Shown here: positions 7,565 through 16,850 of the stretch, piece after piece
Layout of the letters: each line of letters starts with the position of its first letter
Position numbering within the stretch: the first letter of the stretch is position 1
Origin: Deltaproteobacteria bacterium
Lineage (GTDB): Bacteria; Desulfobacterota; Desulfomonilia; UBA1062
Assembly: GCA_018434685.1 (NCBI GenBank)
Contig: JAHDOV010000019.1
Coordinates: 80,734-144,733, forward strand
Length of the DNA: 64,000 bases
Reading direction: 5' to 3'
Translations under genes and position numbers: made by a program
The notes under the pieces: generated by a model
Told to the model about the DNA's origin: nothing
Databases searched by the model: none
What the model saw: only the letters and a program-made list of their open reading frames with translations

Positions 7565-9283
7565 ATGAAAAAGAGAAAAAACTTCAGGCCTGACTGGACC
7601 GAGTCTGCCCCGCAGGAAGGTTCTGTGCGCTCCATCGTGAAGTATGGTGATCCTCGTGCCTTCAAGCACCCGAGCGACGGATGGGTCGCCATGATGAAGA
7701 GAGAATTCTCTATGAGCGATGATGATTTCAGGAACAAGACTGCCGAGGGCAACGAAATGCTTGTACTGAAAAAACCCGTGACATTGAAAGAAAAGCACAT
7801 CGCCGCCATCAGGGCCATCGTGGGGGAGTCAAACGTCGCCTCGGACGACTACAGCAGGGTCAAGTATGCCAGCGGCAAGACCACCGAGGAGCTCATGGAG
7901 CTCAGGAAGGGCATCATCAGGGAGGTGGCGGACATTGTGGTGCATCCGCGTGACAAGGGTGACGTGGCGGCGATCGTTGCCTACTGCAACGCAAACAGCA
8001 TTCCCCTGACCGTGTTTGCTGCGGGTTCATCGGTGAATTTCGGTGTCCGGCCGGTACACGGCGGGGTCTCCCTGGTCTTGAGCACGCACATGAACAGGCT
8101 GCTGGAGCTCAACGAGACAAACCAGACGGCGCGGGTACAACCAGGCATGTTCGGTCCGGCCTACGAGGAGCTGCTGAATCACGCCCCCGAGAGCCTGGGC
8201 GCCCGGAGACGATATACGTGCGGACACTTTCCCCAGTCATTCGAATATTCCTCGGTCGGGGGCTGGGTGGTCACGCTGGGCTCCGGCCAGGCATCGACCT
8301 GCTACGGAGATGCCTGCGACCTGGTCATTTCCCAGGAGTATGTCACTCCGGCCGGCTCCTTCAAGACCCTGGATTATCCGGCGACCGCCACCGGGCCGAA
8401 GGTCAACGATATCATGAAGGGCTCCGAGGGGACATTCGGCATCCTCGTGGAGGTGACCATGAAGGTGTTCCGGTTCATGCCCGAAAACAGGCGGTACTTC
8501 AGTTTCATGTTTCCCACCTGGGGGGCGGCCGTGGATGCCAGCAGGGAGATCATGCAGGGCGAGTTCGGCCTCCCTGCGGTGTACCGGATCTCTGACCCGG
8601 AGGAGACGGACCGGGGGTTGAAGCTCTACGGCATCCCCTCGTTCGTTGACAGGTACCTCGTCAGGAAGGGCTACAAACCCATGGAGCGATGCCTGTGTCT
8701 CGGAACCGCAGAGGGAGACGCCGGATACACGAAGCTCGTGGCCGCGAAGATACGAAAGATCTGCAGGGACCACGGGGCCATCTGCCTGACCGGATATGCC
8801 TCGAAGAAGTGGGAGAAAACCCGGTTCACCGAGCCGTACATGCGCGAGGACCTCCAGGATTTCGGCATCCAGATCGATACGCTCGAGGCAAGCGTGACCT
8901 GGGACAACCTTCACCATCTCCACCAGGGGGTGAGGGCATACATCAAGAGCCGTCCGGGCACCATGTGCATGACCCATGCCTCGCACTTCTATCCCCAGGG
9001 CACGAACCTGTACTTCATCTTCCTCATGAAGACCTCTGAGGTGGATGAGTTCAGGACGTTCCAGCGGGGGGTCATCGAGAGCATCGTGAAACACGGGGGC
9101 TCGCTGAGCCATCATCACGGCGTGGGCCGCATGATGGGGCCGCTCATGGACGAGCACCTCGGGAGAGAGCAGATGGAGGTGCTTCGGGCACTGAAGCGCC
9201 ACTTCGATCCGAACAACATCATGAATCCGGGCGGCCAGCTGGGTCTTGACCTGCCCGAGGAAGAGAGAAAGAAGCTCACCTGA
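7565..9283 (+). CDS. Alkyldihydroxyacetonephosphate synthase-like FAD oxidase
   Basis: The 572-residue protein has a PCMH-type FAD-binding domain (FAD_binding_4, about residues 110-290) and an FAD-oxidase C domain. Several signatures match alkyl-DHAP synthase (AGPS): TCGHFPQSFEYSSVGGWV, TGPKVNDIMKGSEGTFGI, a triple His in GSLSHHHGVGRMMG near the C-terminus, and DPNNIMNPGG. AGPS swaps the acyl chain of acyl-DHAP for a fatty alcohol, the committing step of ether-lipid synthesis. A lactate/glycolate-oxidase relative is the alternative. The Arg of the CR-x-SH strand of animal AGPS appears to be His here (THASH), which needs an alignment. The start at 7565 has a near-perfect AGGAGGTGAT upstream. 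It is the last gene of the operon. Confidence 0.78.
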   Translation: MKKRKNFRPDWTESAPQEGSVRSIVKYGDPRAFKHPSDGWVAMMKREFSMSDDDFRNKTAEGNEMLVLKKPVTLKEKHIAAIRAIVGESNVASDDYSRVKYASGKTTEELMELRKGIIREVADIVVHPRDKGDVAAIVAYCNANSIPLTVFAAGSSVNFGVRPVHGGVSLVLSTHMNRLLELNETNQTARVQPGMFGPAYEELLNHAPESLGARRRYTCGHFPQSFEYSSVGGWVVTLGSGQASTCYGDACDLVISQEYVTPAGSFKTLDYPATATGPKVNDIMKGSEGTFGILVEVTMKVFRFMPENRRYFSFMFPTWGAAVDASREIMQGEFGLPAVYRISDPEETDRGLKLYGIPSFVDRYLVRKGYKPMERCLCLGTAEGDAGYTKLVAAKIRKICRDHGAICLTGYASKKWEKTRFTEPYMREDLQDFGIQIDTLEASVTWDNLHHLHQGVRAYIKSRPGTMCMTHASHFYPQGTNLYFIFLMKTSEVDEFRTFQRGVIESIVKHGGSLSHHHGVGRMMGPLMDEHLGREQMEVLRALKRHFDPNNIMNPGGQLGLDLPEEERKKLT

Positions 9284-9332
9284 GCCCGGGTTCGTTGCCC
9301 ATGCTCGAGCACAGGGTGCGGTAAGAAGAGAG

Positions 9333-9381
9333 GGCCGATGCCGTTTAGGTCATCAGCGGCACCGGCCTTATTGGTTTTTTC
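9333..9381 (+). terminator. Terminator between convergent AGPS-like and acyl-CoA synthetase genes
   Basis: Arms at 9333-9343 and 9357-9367 pair at 10 of 11 positions (GGCCGATGCCG / CGGCACCGGCC). A T-rich tail with six consecutive T ends near 9381. Confidence 0.75.
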
Positions 9382-9390
9382 TTTGAAAAC

Positions 9391-11175
9391 CTATTCCCTG
9401 TACATATCGTCGATGACAGACTTGTACTTCTCGGCCACCACCTTTCTCTTGATCTTCATGGTGGGGGTCACCTCGCCGCCCTCCTGGCTGAACTCCTGGT
9501 GCATCAGGGTGAAGCGCTTGATCTTCTCGTAGTTGGCAAGATCCGTCGAGAGCTCGTTGATCCGCCTGTTGTAGAAATCGATGATCTCGGGCTTCTTCAC
9601 CAGGTCTTGGCGTGATGAGTAGGCGATGTTGTTGTCCTTGGCATACTGTTCCAGTGCGGCAAAGGACGGCACGATGAGCGCACTGACATATTTCCGCTTG
9701 TCCCCGATGGTGGCGATCTGCTCGATGTAGTGGTCTTTGCCTATGGCGGTCTCGATGTGCTGGGGGGCGATGTTCTTTCCCTGGGCCGTGATGATGAGGT
9801 CTTTGATCCGGTCGGTGATACGGACAAACCCGTCGTCATCGATCACCCCGACATCGCCTGTCCTGAACCAGCCGTCTACGAATGCCTCTTCAGTCTCTTT
9901 AGGCTTGTTGTAGTAGCCCTTCATGATGTTGCCGCCCCTGGCCAGGATCTCCCCGTGTTCCCCGATCTTGACCTCGCAGCCCTTGATGGGTCTGCCCACG
10001 GTGCCGAACCTGAAGGCCTTGGGAGAGTTGCACGTGATCATGGGTGAGGTCTCGGTGAGGCCGTATCCCTGGCATATCAGGAGCCCCGCAGCAAAGAAGA
10101 ATTCCTCGATCTCCTGTGAGAGCGGCGCACCCCCTGCAGAGAAGAAGTTCTTGGGCCCTCCCACGACAGCGCGTATATTGCTGAGAACAAGCTTGTCTGC
10201 AAGGGCATGCTTGAGTCTCAGGACAGGACCGATGGATTTGTTGTCTTTTACCCTGTACGCATATTCCTTGCCGACCGAGATGGCCCAGTTGAAGACCTTT
10301 TTCTTGTTCTCGGGGGCCTTGTCGAGCCGGTCATAGACTGTCCCGTAGATCTTCTCATAGAGTCTCGGCACGCTTACCATGCAGGTCGGTTTTACATCCG
10401 GCATGTAGCTGACGATATCTTTCGGGTTCGATATATAATTGTTTTCAGCGCCGCACCAGAAGATGTAGTACGACCAGGTCCTCTCGTATGCATGGCTCAG
10501 TGGCAGGAAGCACAGGCTCCTGTCATCGGTCCCCACGTTGAACCGCTCGTCTATTGCATAGAACTGGTTGAAGAAGTTGGAATGCGTCAGGATCGCCCCT
10601 TTCGGGTCCCCGGTGGTTCCCGAGGTATAGATGAGGGTCGCGATATCCTCAGGCGATACGACGGACAGCCTTTTTTCCAGTTCGGCTGCCTGTGCGGATT
10701 TCTCTCCCTGGGTGATGAAATCATCCAGATAGATGCTGTCGTCCGTGTCGATCGCGATAGTCCTGTCGAACGCAACGATCCTGCCGAGCTGTTTCTGGGA
10801 CGACTTGAACGATTTCACCTTGTCGTACTGCGCCTGGTCGCCCACAAAGATGAGCTTTATCTGGGCATCGCGCACGATATACTCTGTCTGTTTGGCGGTG
10901 TTCGTGGCATAGACCGGAACCGTAATGCCCTTGACCTGCAGGATGGCGAAATCTGCAATCGCCCACTCCGGCCTGTTCTGGGAGAATACCCCGATCATGT
11001 CCCCTTCATTGATGCCCTCTTCCAGCAGGGCCTTTGCCACTGCCTGGATTTTCTGCCCGAGTGCCGCGTACGTGATGGATCTCCACTGCCCGAGCTCTTT
11101 GTAGCGCATTGCAGTCTTGTCCCCATACTTCTTGACACTCTCCCGAATCATAACTGCCAAATGGTCTGTACTCAT
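9391..11175 (-). CDS. Long-chain fatty acyl-CoA synthetase (AMP-forming)
   Basis: The 594-residue protein is a full-length ANL-superfamily ligase. The phosphate-binding motif is LIYTSGTTGDPKGAIL (about residues 183-198), the A5 region reads YGLTETSP, and the A7-A8 region WFRTGDVG...ITDRIKDLI includes the hinge. It would activate a long-chain fatty acid with ATP and CoA. The closest family is the FAA1/FadD15-type AMP-dependent synthetases that also occur next to lipid genes. It is convergent with the AGPS-like gene across a shared terminator; it could supply acyl-CoA for acyl-DHAP or for beta-oxidation. Which chain lengths it uses cannot be read from sequence. Confidence 0.92.
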   Translation of the reverse strand: MSTDHLAVMIRESVKKYGDKTAMRYKELGQWRSITYAALGQKIQAVAKALLEEGINEGDMIGVFSQNRPEWAIADFAILQVKGITVPVYATNTAKQTEYIVRDAQIKLIFVGDQAQYDKVKSFKSSQKQLGRIVAFDRTIAIDTDDSIYLDDFITQGEKSAQAAELEKRLSVVSPEDIATLIYTSGTTGDPKGAILTHSNFFNQFYAIDERFNVGTDDRSLCFLPLSHAYERTWSYYIFWCGAENNYISNPKDIVSYMPDVKPTCMVSVPRLYEKIYGTVYDRLDKAPENKKKVFNWAISVGKEYAYRVKDNKSIGPVLRLKHALADKLVLSNIRAVVGGPKNFFSAGGAPLSQEIEEFFFAAGLLICQGYGLTETSPMITCNSPKAFRFGTVGRPIKGCEVKIGEHGEILARGGNIMKGYYNKPKETEEAFVDGWFRTGDVGVIDDDGFVRITDRIKDLIITAQGKNIAPQHIETAIGKDHYIEQIATIGDKRKYVSALIVPSFAALEQYAKDNNIAYSSRQDLVKKPEIIDFYNRRINELSTDLANYEKIKRFTLMHQEFSQEGGEVTPTMKIKRKVVAEKYKSVIDDMYRE

Positions 11176-11422
11176 AGCATCACTCCTTGCATCTCATAGT
11201 TGAACTGTTGTGAATACCCATAAGCCCCCCGTTCAAGCCTCTGCACGAGCAGCCACTCATTCGTAAAGCTATAGTTTACTGCCCATGAATTATATGCAGG
11301 ATAAACCAGAACTGATCGGGAAGACAAGGTGAAAACATCAGCAGGTATCCCACGACGCCGATACCCCTGTTGGCCGACACCCTGGTTTTTTCACCCGGAC
11401 CAGGAACGGAGCCCCCGCTTGT

Positions 11423-12475
11423 TCAGAAGGTATAGGACACCGTGATGGTGCCGTACGCCTGCGCATCGTCCTGGGTTTTGAATTCCCTGGTAATGAGCAC
11501 GTACGCATAGGTGATCTTGAAGCGGTGGGTGATGATGCCGAGACCGAGCAACAGCCGCGCGACAAAAGGCTCCTTGTCCACGTGGTAGCTTTCGCGCACG
11601 AGATTGCCGTCGAGCACGATATTTCTCAGGACTGCAGATCCATCGACGGCCATAAAGGCATGGATGCCGAACTGTCTGGGCTCCGGGTAGAAACGCGGGT
11701 CCTGTTCGTCATACGGGGCGTTCGTGTCGGAACCGGGCCGGATGAACGAGGTGCCGAAGTCGTTGGGCAGATTGAACCCCCAGCGCACCTGAGCCCCTGC
11801 ACTGGCGGCGGTGTAGGCATTCCCTACGGCACACCCCACATGCGGGATAAGGTCATACCCGATACCTGCCGGGTTCGTCGTCCGCAGGAGCTTGAGCTTT
11901 CTCTCGTAGTAGATGTTCAGGAAGGGTTCATCCTTGATCTGGTTGTCCCAGCCCTGGGGGTAATCCGAATTGGTCCATTTATGGAATGCCTTCTGGCACT
12001 TCTCTGCATACGAGTGGGGTCCGACGATCCCCGCATCAAATTCCAGCGTATCCATCCTCGAGTGGTTTCTGCTGATGAACCCGATGCCCAGGTAGCTGAG
12101 TCCGGCATAAGGCCGGTCACCTTCGATGAGTTCTTCCTCAAGGATATCTTCCGGGGTATAGATGTTCTGCCCGAAAGACAGAGAGACGTTTCGCTGAAAC
12201 CCCGGTTCGTTCACAAAGGGCAGGGCATCGATCAGCGGATAGCTCCACTGTGGTATATGGGGGTTGTGACGGTAGTGGGTGAGGTCGGCGGATACCCAGC
12301 TGAATCTGATGCCGTTGGTGTACCCCCGGTCGGTTCCGGCATAGATGTCGTTTTCCTGGAAGAAGGTGAAGGTGCTGGCCTGGCTGGGTGAATCGGCCTG
12401 TGCCAGGGCAGTCCCGGGCACAATGCCGGCAAGGAGGAGGAACCATGCGGTGAGGAATCTGTCAGCCCTCATCAT
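11423..12475 (-). CDS. LpxR-family lipid A deacylase-like outer membrane protein (DUF2219)
   Basis: The protein is about 350 residues with a Sec signal peptide ending near ALAQ. The mature part has the LpxR/DUF2219 hallmarks: the N-terminal QENDIYAGTDRGYTNGIRF segment, where Asn and Asp of END are catalytic in LpxR, the VGPHSYAEKCQKAFHKW segment and QGWDNQ. The C-terminus ends in Phe, as beta-barrel proteins often do. LpxR removes the 3'-acyloxyacyl chain of lipid A at the outer membrane. A 54-residue upstream extension to 12637 is less likely, because the ATG at 12475 precedes the signal peptide and has GGAAGGG upstream. It lies 173 bp downstream of an RND efflux operon on the same strand. 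Confidence 0.85.
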   Translation of the reverse strand: MMRADRFLTAWFLLLAGIVPGTALAQADSPSQASTFTFFQENDIYAGTDRGYTNGIRFSWVSADLTHYRHNPHIPQWSYPLIDALPFVNEPGFQRNVSLSFGQNIYTPEDILEEELIEGDRPYAGLSYLGIGFISRNHSRMDTLEFDAGIVGPHSYAEKCQKAFHKWTNSDYPQGWDNQIKDEPFLNIYYERKLKLLRTTNPAGIGYDLIPHVGCAVGNAYTAASAGAQVRWGFNLPNDFGTSFIRPGSDTNAPYDEQDPRFYPEPRQFGIHAFMAVDGSAVLRNIVLDGNLVRESYHVDKEPFVARLLLGLGIITHRFKITYAYVLITREFKTQDDAQAYGTITVSYTF

Positions 12476-12648
12476 GGCACAACCCTTCCCATGACCGTGC
12501 TTTTTCCTGGAGGATCCCTCCGTGTCCGGCACGATCCATGGGCCGAGAGGGGGCCTAGAGGGATGCAGTAGGGCGTTTGAGTGAAAGCCTCTATTTTGAA
12601 TCCTGGATACCGACTCTCGATTCCTGCTTCCATACAAACGCCTTTAGC

Positions 12649-13752
12649 CTATAACGCTGAGTTCTTTACCTCGACCTCCAGTCCGTTCATGAGCGCCCCT
12701 GCACCCTCGATCACGACGGCCTCGTCCTGCTCAAGGCCGCTGCGTATCCACACCCAGCCGTCATAGATGCCGTTGTCCCCGACGTCCCTCTGATATGCCT
12801 TGCCGTTTTCGATGACCCAGACCGTCGATTTGCCGCGGTCCTTGTTCAGCGCCGCAGCAGGGATGGCATGCTGGTTCCTGGCCGGAGGAAGAATGAATTT
12901 CACGGTACAGAACAAGCCTGCCTGGAGATCTCCCTGTGTATTGTCTATCGAAATCTTGACCAGAAAGGTCCTGTCTGCAAGATCGATCTTGGGATTGATT
13001 GCAGTGATAGTCCCGGCTACCGGCTCCGTCCCGGTGGAGGACAGGACGATCACCGATGTGCCCGGGCCGATCTTCCCGGCATGCCGCTCGGACACATTCA
13101 CCTCTGCAATGAGCCTGGAGAGATCCATGATCTCGAATACCTCTGTTCCCGGCTTCGCATATTCGCCCGGCTGCAGGTATTTTGCCGTTATGACCCCGTC
13201 GTAGGGTGCCCTGATCGTGCAGTCCTTCAGGGCTTGTTCAGCGGTATCCCTGACGGCAACGGCCTGTTTCAGAGCCGAGGCGGCATCCTCGAAAGCGGTG
13301 ATGGCCTGGTCGCGTGCCTGCTCGGTGGCGGAGCCCCCCTTAAAGAGATTCTCGATCCTGGTCATCTCTCGCCTTCTGTCCTTTACCAGCACCTCTGCCC
13401 GCTCGAGACTCGCCTGGGACTGCCTCAGTGCCAGTTCGTAATCCACGGACCTCATTTCAAAGAGGATGTCGCCCTTGCGTACGCACTCAGAAATATCGGC
13501 CCTGATGCTTTGGAGCTTGCCTCCCACCAGGGTTGTGAGCCTGGCGTGGCTCTCGGGCACCAATGTCCCGCTGGCCTCGATTGTGCTCTGAAAGTCACGC
13601 AGCTCGACAGGGGAGGTCTGTACTGTGGGGTTCCCTTTTTTCTCCAGGAGTGTCTGCTCGGCCATGGCCTTATCGTCACTGCACCCGTACGTCGCGAGCA
13701 GTGCAAGCATCGATGCGGAAAAGACGAGGCTTAAAATGAGATGTTTACGCAT
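12649..13752 (-). CDS. RND efflux membrane fusion protein (AcrA/MexA type)
   Basis: The 367-residue protein is a periplasmic adaptor with an N-terminal export signal and a Cys at about residue 24 that could be lipidated. The adaptor layout is clear: a first lipoyl-like half (GTLVPESHARLTTLVGGKL), a coiled-coil hairpin with heptads from about 105 to 180, the second lipoyl half (RAPYDGVITAKYLQPGEYA), and a beta-barrel domain ending in the PAAALNKDRG segment. It links the inner-membrane pump encoded just upstream to a TolC-like channel. Its start overlaps the end of the pump gene by 8 bases, which implies translational coupling. Confidence 0.92.
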   Translation of the reverse strand: MRKHLILSLVFSASMLALLATYGCSDDKAMAEQTLLEKKGNPTVQTSPVELRDFQSTIEASGTLVPESHARLTTLVGGKLQSIRADISECVRKGDILFEMRSVDYELALRQSQASLERAEVLVKDRRREMTRIENLFKGGSATEQARDQAITAFEDAASALKQAVAVRDTAEQALKDCTIRAPYDGVITAKYLQPGEYAKPGTEVFEIMDLSRLIAEVNVSERHAGKIGPGTSVIVLSSTGTEPVAGTITAINPKIDLADRTFLVKISIDNTQGDLQAGLFCTVKFILPPARNQHAIPAAALNKDRGKSTVWVIENGKAYQRDVGDNGIYDGWVWIRSGLEQDEAVVIEGAGALMNGLEVEVKNSAL

Positions 13753-16700
13753 GAGGATTCTCCTTTATATCTGTGGATACTAATGCCGGTTGAGACGTAT
13801 GCAACCAGCTGAAAACTTTGTCCCTGGCATTGTCGAGCACGATGTACACGACCGGTACGACAATAAGGGTCAGCAGGGTGGACGAGACCATGCCGCCGAT
13901 CACCGCCATGCCCATGGGAGCCCTGGTTTCTCCGCCCTCGCTCAGGGCAAGGGCAACCGGGATGACGCTGACCACGACGGCCAGGGCCGTCATGAGAATG
14001 GGCCTGAGCCGTACGGCGCCCGCATTGACGATGGCCGTAACCTTGTCGATCCCCTTTTCGCGCTGCTGATTGGCGAAGTCCACCAGCAGGATGCCGTTTT
14101 TCGTCACGATGCCCATGAGCATGATGATGCCGATGAACGAAAAGACGTTGAGTGTCATCCCGCTCATGATAAGGGCCCCGAAGACGCCTACCATGGACAG
14201 CGGGAGCGACAGCATCATGGTAAAGGGGTGCAGGAACGACTCGAACTGGATACACAGGATCATGTAGATGATCAGCACGGCGATCAAGAGGGCATGCAGC
14301 AGGTAGCCGAAGGATTCCTGCATGTTCTGGCTATTGCCGCTGAGCTCGATGCTCCAGTTCCCGTCCTTGGGCAGGTATCTCTCGACGGTGGTCAGAACCC
14401 TCTCGAGCCCCTCTCCACCGGGGATGTCCCGGACATTCGCATAGAGGGTGACCGAGCGCAGCCGGTTGTGGCGGTTGATCACATTAGGGCCACGCCCCAC
14501 CTCGTAGGTGATGAGGTTCGCGGCATCGATGAGCCGTCCGTCTGCGGCGCGGACCTTGACCAGGTCGAGGTTTTCCGGGCTCATGCGGAAATCCGGCAGG
14601 GCCTTGACCCGTATATCGTACCGATAGCCGGCATCCTTGAACTTGGTCGCCTCATAGCCGCCGAACAGGGTGTAGATCTCACCGGAAATGGAACGGACAT
14701 CGACCCCGAGGTCATCGGCAAGTCCCCGGTTGATGTGCACCTCTATATCCGGCTTGGTGACACGCAGGTCGGTGTCGATGTCGCTGAATACCCCCTGTGA
14801 TCTGAGATCCGCCACCACCTGGTCGCTGACGGCAGCCAGTTTTTCGATACCCGGGCCCTTGATGATGACCGAGACATCGCTCTGCCGCTGTCCGCCGACG
14901 CGGGAGACATTCTCGACGGAAACAGTGGTGTCGGCATACCGGCTGAAGTGCTCGCGAATGCGCTGCATGATCTCTTTCTGCGAGGCCATGCGCTCGGTTT
15001 TATCCATGAGTTCTACAAACATGATGCCTTTGTTCACCTCGTGCGCCGAACCCATGCCGATGGCGGTAAACGAGTGCACGACTTCCTTCTGGGAAAACAG
15101 GTACTGCTCCATCTCGTGGAGCCGATCCGATGTCTGCTCGATGGCAGTGCCGGTGGGCAGCTCGAAGCGTACCATGAAACTCCCCTCGTCTGCGGAGGTT
15201 AAGAACTCGCTGCCGATCATGGGCACCAGGGCGAGGCCGCCAATGAACGCAGCCATGGCTATGCCGATGATGCTCTTGCGGTGGGAGATCGCCCATTCCA
15301 GGCTGGTACGGTAGCCCCTCTCCATGGCGAGCAGGGCGTTTTCCAGCACGACATAGATCCTGTTGTGGGATTTCTGGTGCTTCATGAGCCGGGAGCAGAG
15401 AAACGGGGTCAGGGTCAGGGAGACAAAGACCGAGATGATGATGGTCAGAGCCACGGTCAGCCCGAACTGGTAGAAGAAACGGCCGATGATCCCCTTCATG
15501 AACGCTACCGGGATGAAGACTGCGGCGATGGACGATGTTGCGGCAATGACCGCCAGCCCCACCTCCTGGGTACCGGTGCTGGCGGCAGTCATGCGGTCTT
15601 CGCCGTTCTCGACATGCCGGAAGATGTTTTCCAGCACCACGATGGCGTCGTCGATCACCATGCCTACGGCCAGAGACATGGCCAGCATGGTGAGGTTGTT
15701 CACGGTAAAGCCCAGCGCCTGCATGACGATGAAGGCCCCGATCAGGGATACCGGGATGGCGATGATGCTTATGAAGGTGATGCGTAGATTCCTCAGGAAG
15801 AGAAACATGGTCAGCGAGGTCAGGACAATGCCGAAGAGGATATCGAAGCGGACCCCCTTCATGGAGTCTTCGATAAACTTGGATGCATCATAGGCGATAT
15901 CGACTCTGATGCCTTCAGGAGGATTGGCGGCGATCTCCGCCAGGCGTGCCTTGACTGCATGGGCCACCTCGGTCGTGTTGGTGCCGCTCTGTTTTCTGAT
16001 GCCCAGGCCGATGGAAGGAGACCCGTTGAAGCGGGCAATGCTGCGAAGATCCTCGAAGCTGTCATCGACCCGTCCGAGATCGGACAACCGGATAGTACTG
16101 CCGCTGCGGTCGGCAACAACGAGGTTCTGGAGTTCCCGGGCCGAAGAGTACTCACCCTTGACCTTGATGCTGTATTCCTTCTCAGTGCTCTCGATGCGGC
16201 CCCCGGGCAGTTCCACGTGCTTGACCGATATGGCCCTGACCACCTCCTGGGCAGTCACCCCCCGGTCCTTGAGCTTGTTCGGGTCGAGCCACACACGGAT
16301 CTCACGCTCGCGCAGGCCTCCCATCTGTACGTTCCCCACGCCCATGACCGACTGGAGCTGTTCCTTGAGCACCTTGTCGGCATAGTAGGACAGCTTGCCA
16401 TACGCCACATCACCCGAAACAGAAATCCACAGAAAGGCCTGGGCATTGAGGTCGACCTTGTTGACCACAGGAGTGTCGGCGTCATCCGGCAGGTTCCGCT
16501 CTGCGAGGTTCACCTTGTCGCGCACCTCCTGGGCACCGATATCGCCGTCTTTTTCCAGTTCGAACTCCACGGTGATCTGGGAATACCCCTCATAGCTCTG
16601 CGAACTGATGTTCTTGATGCCCCCGATGGTCTTGATCTGCTCCTCGAGCACATCGGTCACGTCGGAATCGATCACCTCGGGGCTGGCGCCTTCCAGGACC

Positions 16701-16846
16701 GTGGTAACCGTCACGACCGGGATGTCCACCTCGGGAAAGAGGTCGATGCCCATGCCGCTCAAGGCGATCAGGCCGAAGACGATGACAGCTGCCGTGATGG
16801 TGAGCGTGGTAACCGGTCTTCTGATGGAAAAATCTGCTATTCTCAT
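13745..16846 (-). CDS. RND multidrug efflux transporter, AcrB/HAE1 type
   Basis: The 1033-residue protein is full length for an HAE1 RND pump, with two halves of six membrane helices and two large periplasmic loops. The TM4 proton-relay segment MSLAVGMVIDDAIVVLEN carries the paired Asp, and the TM10 segment IMLMGIVTKNGILLVDFAN carries the matching Lys. The N-terminus has the usual FSIRRPV helix. It would use the proton gradient to expel amphiphilic drugs, solvents or lipids. It starts 4 bases after the tolC-like gene's stop and overlaps the adaptor gene, so the operon order is tolC-acrB-acrA. The substrate is unknown. Confidence 0.95.
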   Translation of the reverse strand: MRIADFSIRRPVTTLTITAAVIVFGLIALSGMGIDLFPEVDIPVVTVTTVLEGASPEVIDSDVTDVLEEQIKTIGGIKNISSQSYEGYSQITVEFELEKDGDIGAQEVRDKVNLAERNLPDDADTPVVNKVDLNAQAFLWISVSGDVAYGKLSYYADKVLKEQLQSVMGVGNVQMGGLREREIRVWLDPNKLKDRGVTAQEVVRAISVKHVELPGGRIESTEKEYSIKVKGEYSSARELQNLVVADRSGSTIRLSDLGRVDDSFEDLRSIARFNGSPSIGLGIRKQSGTNTTEVAHAVKARLAEIAANPPEGIRVDIAYDASKFIEDSMKGVRFDILFGIVLTSLTMFLFLRNLRITFISIIAIPVSLIGAFIVMQALGFTVNNLTMLAMSLAVGMVIDDAIVVLENIFRHVENGEDRMTAASTGTQEVGLAVIAATSSIAAVFIPVAFMKGIIGRFFYQFGLTVALTIIISVFVSLTLTPFLCSRLMKHQKSHNRIYVVLENALLAMERGYRTSLEWAISHRKSIIGIAMAAFIGGLALVPMIGSEFLTSADEGSFMVRFELPTGTAIEQTSDRLHEMEQYLFSQKEVVHSFTAIGMGSAHEVNKGIMFVELMDKTERMASQKEIMQRIREHFSRYADTTVSVENVSRVGGQRQSDVSVIIKGPGIEKLAAVSDQVVADLRSQGVFSDIDTDLRVTKPDIEVHINRGLADDLGVDVRSISGEIYTLFGGYEATKFKDAGYRYDIRVKALPDFRMSPENLDLVKVRAADGRLIDAANLITYEVGRGPNVINRHNRLRSVTLYANVRDIPGGEGLERVLTTVERYLPKDGNWSIELSGNSQNMQESFGYLLHALLIAVLIIYMILCIQFESFLHPFTMMLSLPLSMVGVFGALIMSGMTLNVFSFIGIIMLMGIVTKNGILLVDFANQQREKGIDKVTAIVNAGAVRLRPILMTALAVVVSVIPVALALSEGGETRAPMGMAVIGGMVSSTLLTLIVVPVVYIVLDNARDKVFSWLHTSQPALVSTDIKENPHA

Positions 16847-16850
16847 AATA

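Noticed and set aside
13790..14800. Plus-strand ORF opposite the RND pump
   Set aside because: A His/Asp/Gly-rich shadow frame typical of GC-rich DNA; no Shine-Dalgarno or family.
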